This document shows, piece after piece, positions 13,775 to 16,626 of a DNA stretch of 16,626 nt. The translations under genes and the position numbers were made by a program. Source of the stretch: Terriglobia bacterium (GTDB taxonomy: Bacteria; Acidobacteriota; Terriglobia; UBA7540); NCBI GenBank assembly GCA_030040515.1, contig JASHTO010000298.1, positions 1 through 16,626 on the forward strand. The letters run 5' to 3'. Numbering within the stretch: the stretch's first letter is position 1; every line of letters starts with the position of its first letter. The notes under the pieces are model-generated. The model ran no database searches, was not told the DNA's origin, and saw nothing but the letters and a program-made list of their open reading frames with translations.

Positions 13775-14371
13775 CTAAGCAGCCTTCGCAAAGCGCAACG
13801 CTACAGAATTCATGCAATAGCGCAGGCCTGTGGGTCGCGGGCCGTCATCAAACACATGCCCAAGATGCGCATCACACCTCCGGCAGGAAACTGCGGTTCG
13901 CATGATCCCCATGCTGTCGTCGATTGACTCGACGGCATTTTCCTTGGCAATGGGCTGCCAGAAACTCGGCCAGCCCGTGCCGGATTCGAACTTCGTGTCC
14001 GAACTGAACAACGCCGTATCGCAGCAGATGCAGCGAAACACGCCTTTGTCATGGATGTTGAGGTTTGCTCCCGAAAACGGACGTTCCGTTCCCTCACGCC
14101 GGGTCACCTCAAATGCCGCAGGTGACAATAGCGCCTTCCACTCGGCGTCGGTCTTTTGGATCATGGGCACCAGAACCTCTCCTTTGCGCTCGCCGGCGTC
14201 CGTGAATTCGACAATCTTCACTAGCTTCGGCGCTTTGGCGGCGGCCTCGAGGGGACTGGAGTTCACTTGCTCATAACCCCAAATCGCCAGCCCAGCAAGA
14301 GCAGCGCCGGACACCGAAAAGAACTGCCTGCGCCCAAAACCGCGTTGCCCATGAACGCCCTTGTAGTTCAT
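13775..14371 (-). CDS. msrB: Peptide-methionine (R)-S-oxide reductase, Tat-exported
   Basis: This 198-residue MsrB reduces methionine-R-sulfoxide in proteins. The N-terminus has a twin-arginine signal, R14-R15-QFF with a hydrophobic stretch GAALAGLAIWG, so it acts in the periplasm. The zinc site is C114-x2-C117 and C163-x2-C166. The catalytic cysteine is C186 in RYCMNS, and GTGWPSFW and HLGHVF are family motifs. The start ATG 14371 has a strong AAGGAGG 5 bases upstream. It lies 20 bp downstream of the DipZ-like gene, which can supply electrons on the periplasmic side. No recycling cysteine upstream of C186 is obvious apart from those in the zinc site and the CIC segment (C116). It is convergent with the PQQ dehydrogenase gene. 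Confidence 0.95.
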   Translation of the reverse strand: MNYKGVHGQRGFGRRQFFSVSGAALAGLAIWGYEQVNSSPLEAAAKAPKLVKIVEFTDAGERKGEVLVPMIQKTDAEWKALLSPAAFEVTRREGTERPFSGANLNIHDKGVFRCICCDTALFSSDTKFESGTGWPSFWQPIAKENAVESIDDSMGIMRTAVSCRRCDAHLGHVFDDGPRPTGLRYCMNSVALRFAKAA

Positions 14372-14391
14372 AATGCCTCCTTCATTCCAAA

Positions 14392-16176
14392 CTAACCGAA
14401 CGTAAATGCGAAGGCCTGCACGCCCGGGTCGAGAAATTCTATTTGAAACGTGCGGTTTTCGATCTTGCCTTTCTGCCGGATCAGTTGGTAAAGACGATAC
14501 TCCTTCACTGTTCCATCGCCCTGTGCATCCACATCCGTTCCGTGGTCCTCGGCGGGTGGGGCGCCATCCAGTAGGATGCGGAACCGAACAGGCTTGTTAC
14601 CTTTGGCCGGCCCCAATACAAGGTGCAGATCGCGGGCGTGGAACCGGAAAACAATTTTGCCCGGCGTGGCAACCAGATCGGCTCGCTCGTCGCTCACCTT
14701 CCATTTACCCGCCAGCGCCCATTCATTCACATCCAGCCGGCCCGGTGAAGTGTAGGTTGTCGCGGAATCTTTTTTGAGGGCCTCCGGGGAAACAAAGTTC
14801 TGTCGCCGCTCATAACCAATATACGTTTCCGGGGACCGCACATCGTCAAAATCCGCAGCAGCCTGCGCTCCCACGCCATTCACTTCCACCAAGGCCGTGA
14901 CCGCCAGGGGTGTATTGCCCTCCTTCAACAACTGGCGGATGACACGTTCCGACTGGTCATACTCTCCTTCCCCGAAGTGGTGGTAGCGAATTTTTCCCTG
15001 CCGGTCGATAAAGTAGTGGGCAGGCCAATACTGGTTGTTAAAGGCTTTCCAAATCGCGTAATTGCTGTCGATGGCGACGGGATAGGTTATTTTCAACTCG
15101 CGTACCGCCCGTGCGACGTTGGTCTGATCCTTTTCAAAGGCAAACTCGGGAGTGTGAACCCCAATCACCACGAGGCCGTCGGCCTTGTATTTTTCCGCCC
15201 AAGCCTCGATGTAAGGAATGGAGCGCAGGCAGTTAATACAGGAGTAGGTCCAGAAGTCGATCAGCACCACTTTGCCTTTCAGGTCCTTCGGTCCGAGCGA
15301 CGAGGAATTGAGCCACGCCACCGCGCCGTCCAGGCTCGGCAGCGTTCCTTCCACGGGCAGTGGCGCCTGGGCGTTCTTGGCCGCCATCATCGTCATCGAC
15401 GGCTGTGCTTGCGCGGGATCGGCGCTCATGGCGGGTGCATTCGCGCCGGAAGGCTTCGTCACCGGGTGTAAGCGGTCCACCAGGTTCTGCTCGACGCCGG
15501 AGGTGCTGGCCAGGGAGACTCGCCTTAAGATTCCCTGATCCCATCCAAAGGCAATGGCGATGACGCCCAAAAGGACCGCCGCACCTAACCCGCGGCGAAT
15601 CCATTCTTCCATTCCCAACGAACGCTTCATGAGCATAAACACCTTGTTTCCGGCGAGTAGCGCAAGACCCATCGAAAGCGCTGCTCCCAACGCGAATGCC
15701 AACAATAAAATTGCGGTCTGCGCGCTCGCCCCTTGCACGGCGGCACCGGTAAGAATAAGTCCCAGAATGGGGCCGGCGCAAGGAGCCCAAAGCAAACCCG
15801 TCGCCACACCCAGCAAGACAGACTGTGCGACGCTGGGGGCTGCCTCTGCTTTCCGCTGAACTCGCTCGCCCAGCCGAACGAACGGCCGCGATAGTGATTC
15901 GGCGATAAGCGGGAAGATCAAGGCAAGACCCACCACCAGAAAAACGATGAGCGCGAGCGCTCTTCCAATCTGGTTGGCGCGAACGATCCAGGCGCCCGCC
16001 ACGGTGGCGACGCTCGCCACAACGGCAAAGGTAATCGCCATGCCCGCGAGAAGAGGCAGGCCACTCCGCCGGAAGGGTTGATCGGCACGCGAGAACACGA
16101 AAGGCAGAACCGGGAGAATACAGGGACTTACAATAGTAAGGATTCCGCCCACGAGGGCCAATAGATAGATAAGCAT
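14392..16176 (-). CDS. DipZ-type CcdA-thioredoxin fusion, thiol-disulfide relay
   Basis: This 594-residue membrane protein moves reducing power from the cytoplasm to the envelope. The N-terminal part (about 1-215) is a CcdA/DsbD-beta-like membrane domain of six helices, with cysteines C19 in IVSPCILPVLPF and C133 in WAPCAGPILG. After a Pro/Ala-rich linker (about 235-280) comes a periplasmic thioredoxin/TlpA-like domain with DFWTYSCINCLRSIPYIEAW, active site C313-I-N-C316, and the cis-Pro region WPAHYFID. The C-terminal ~170 residues form a beta-rich carbohydrate-binding-like domain typical of DipZ proteins (YIGYERRQNF, then GRLDVNEWALAGKW). The start ATG 16176 is preferred over the TTG at 16197 because the first helix begins immediately. 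Likely clients are the exported MsrB encoded next and apocytochromes c. Confidence 0.92.
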   Translation of the reverse strand: MLIYLLALVGGILTIVSPCILPVLPFVFSRADQPFRRSGLPLLAGMAITFAVVASVATVAGAWIVRANQIGRALALIVFLVVGLALIFPLIAESLSRPFVRLGERVQRKAEAAPSVAQSVLLGVATGLLWAPCAGPILGLILTGAAVQGASAQTAILLLAFALGAALSMGLALLAGNKVFMLMKRSLGMEEWIRRGLGAAVLLGVIAIAFGWDQGILRRVSLASTSGVEQNLVDRLHPVTKPSGANAPAMSADPAQAQPSMTMMAAKNAQAPLPVEGTLPSLDGAVAWLNSSSLGPKDLKGKVVLIDFWTYSCINCLRSIPYIEAWAEKYKADGLVVIGVHTPEFAFEKDQTNVARAVRELKITYPVAIDSNYAIWKAFNNQYWPAHYFIDRQGKIRYHHFGEGEYDQSERVIRQLLKEGNTPLAVTALVEVNGVGAQAAADFDDVRSPETYIGYERRQNFVSPEALKKDSATTYTSPGRLDVNEWALAGKWKVSDERADLVATPGKIVFRFHARDLHLVLGPAKGNKPVRFRILLDGAPPAEDHGTDVDAQGDGTVKEYRLYQLIRQKGKIENRTFQIEFLDPGVQAFAFTFG

Positions 16177-16400
16177 TTTGGTCGCGCCTCGCCCCAATGC
16201 CAGGATACCAGATGGCAGCCCGGGTTGATTTTCAGTATACTAGTTCGCTTCGATTCGAGCCGATATGATATGGAGTGCTGCACGGATTTATGTGATTTTC
16301 AGCTCCTAGAAAGCCAACGTCGCTTTGCGGACGGTTCTGTCGAGCATCTCCATGGCCTAAAGTAAACCACGTAAACCATCCGATTTGGGAGGTCAGTATT
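16177..16400. other. Divergent intergenic region between the DipZ-like and cytochrome c genes
   Basis: This 224-bp gap should hold promoters for both divergent genes. TATGAT (16265-16270, plus) and TATCCT or TATACT (minus) are possible -10 boxes, but no matching -35 is convincing. A direct repeat GTAAACCA occurs at 16362-16369 and 16371-16378, 9 bp apart, about 25 bp before the cytochrome start. No gene is supported. Confidence 0.4.
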
Positions 16401-16626
16401 TTGAGAACGACTCCACGCATCCTAGCCATAATGGCGACGGCGTGTTTGGCGCTGTCCCTTCTTCGACTTTCAGCATCGCCGGCGCAGACTCAGGCCTTTC
16501 ATGGTGCTCCGGCATCGGCCAAGGCTACAAGAAACCCCTATTCGGGTCCGCCACAGGCAGGCGCTCCCGATTATGCCGCCCATTGCGCGAAGTGTCACGG
16601 CGCAAATGGCGAGGGCTCAGGCAACG
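16401..16626 (+). CDS. Exported c-type cytochrome, 3' end cut by window edge
   Basis: About 75 residues are visible. The start TTG 16401 is chosen because GGGAGG lies 8 bases upstream; ATG 16431 is an alternative inside the signal peptide. The N-terminus (RTTPRILAIMATACLALSLL, then SASPAQTQ) is a signal sequence with probable cleavage near residue 30. A Pro/Ala-rich linker leads to C62-A-K-C65-H66, a haem c binding site in the context DYAAHCAKCHGANGEGSG, the usual beginning of a small mono-haem cytochrome c domain. The axial methionine would lie beyond the window. It is divergent from the DipZ-like gene, whose product may reduce its apo-form cysteines before haem attachment. Confidence 0.88.
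   Translation, partial: MRTTPRILAIMATACLALSLLRLSASPAQTQAFHGAPASAKATRNPYSGPPQAGAPDYAAHCAKCHGANGEGSGN

Noticed and set aside
14977..15471. 164-codon plus-strand open frame
   Set aside because: Antisense to the thioredoxin domain and linker of the DipZ-like gene.

Overview
The window is a 16.6 kb chromosomal piece, moderately GC-rich, most likely from an Acidobacteriota genome or metagenome bin. The main pointers are a PadR-type regulator next to a large orphan MacB/FtsX-type permease (the acidobacterial 'ADOP' arrangement), a choice-of-anchor/Ig-like/Kelch secreted protein, a sigma/anti-sigma/DUF3106 triad, and several families of palindromic intergenic repeats. No rRNA, tRNA, CRISPR array or complete insertion sequence is visible.

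Layout. (1) 1-2869, minus strand: ADOP permease (runs off the left edge) preceded by its PadR regulator. A perfect 9-bp inverted repeat sits in the padR promoter. (2) 2944-3441, minus: a ParD-like antitoxin followed by a ParE-like toxin whose reading frame is broken near its N-terminus. (3) 3560-5681, plus: a GntR (YtrA-like) regulator, ABC ATPase and 6-TM permease cassette. A palindrome array lies between the ATPase and permease genes and supplies the ATPase's last residues. (4) 5682-6262: mostly non-coding, with a second palindromic repeat. (5) 6263-8110, plus: ECF sigma factor, zinc-finger membrane anti-sigma and exported DUF3106 protein, overlapping like an operon. (6) 8232-9023, minus: exported ThuA-domain protein. 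Upstream is a 109-bp MITE-like element with inverted ends and a 9-bp flanking direct repeat. (7) 9320-11043, minus: secreted Kelch-repeat protein split by a one-base frameshift in a G6 run. (8) 11044-11584: intergenic with a third and fourth type of hairpin repeat. (9) 11585-13729, plus: exported PQQ-dependent dehydrogenase with a cytochrome c domain inserted in the propeller. (10) 13775-16176, minus: a DipZ-type CcdA-thioredoxin fusion and a Tat-exported MsrB, 20 bp apart. (11) 16401-end, plus: start of an exported c-type cytochrome.

How the genes may work together. The right end has an envelope-redox theme. DipZ can carry reducing power across the membrane to the exported MsrB and possibly to apocytochromes, while the PQQ dehydrogenase and the partial cytochrome c are periplasmic electron carriers. 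The left end is a set of small envelope-transport modules, each with its own local repressor (PadR, GntR), and one alternative sigma system. A recurring feature is that the inferred promoters of the four regulatory units (padR, antitoxin, gntR, sigma) lie so close to the start codon that their mRNAs would be leaderless or nearly so. The structural genes mostly have clear Shine-Dalgarno sequences.

The most notable items are the two frameshifts (ParE, Kelch), the MITE-like element, the hairpin array inside the ABC operon and the leaderless-regulator pattern. I did not see a convincing entirely new multi-gene system. All family calls rest on reading the sequence, not on database searches.
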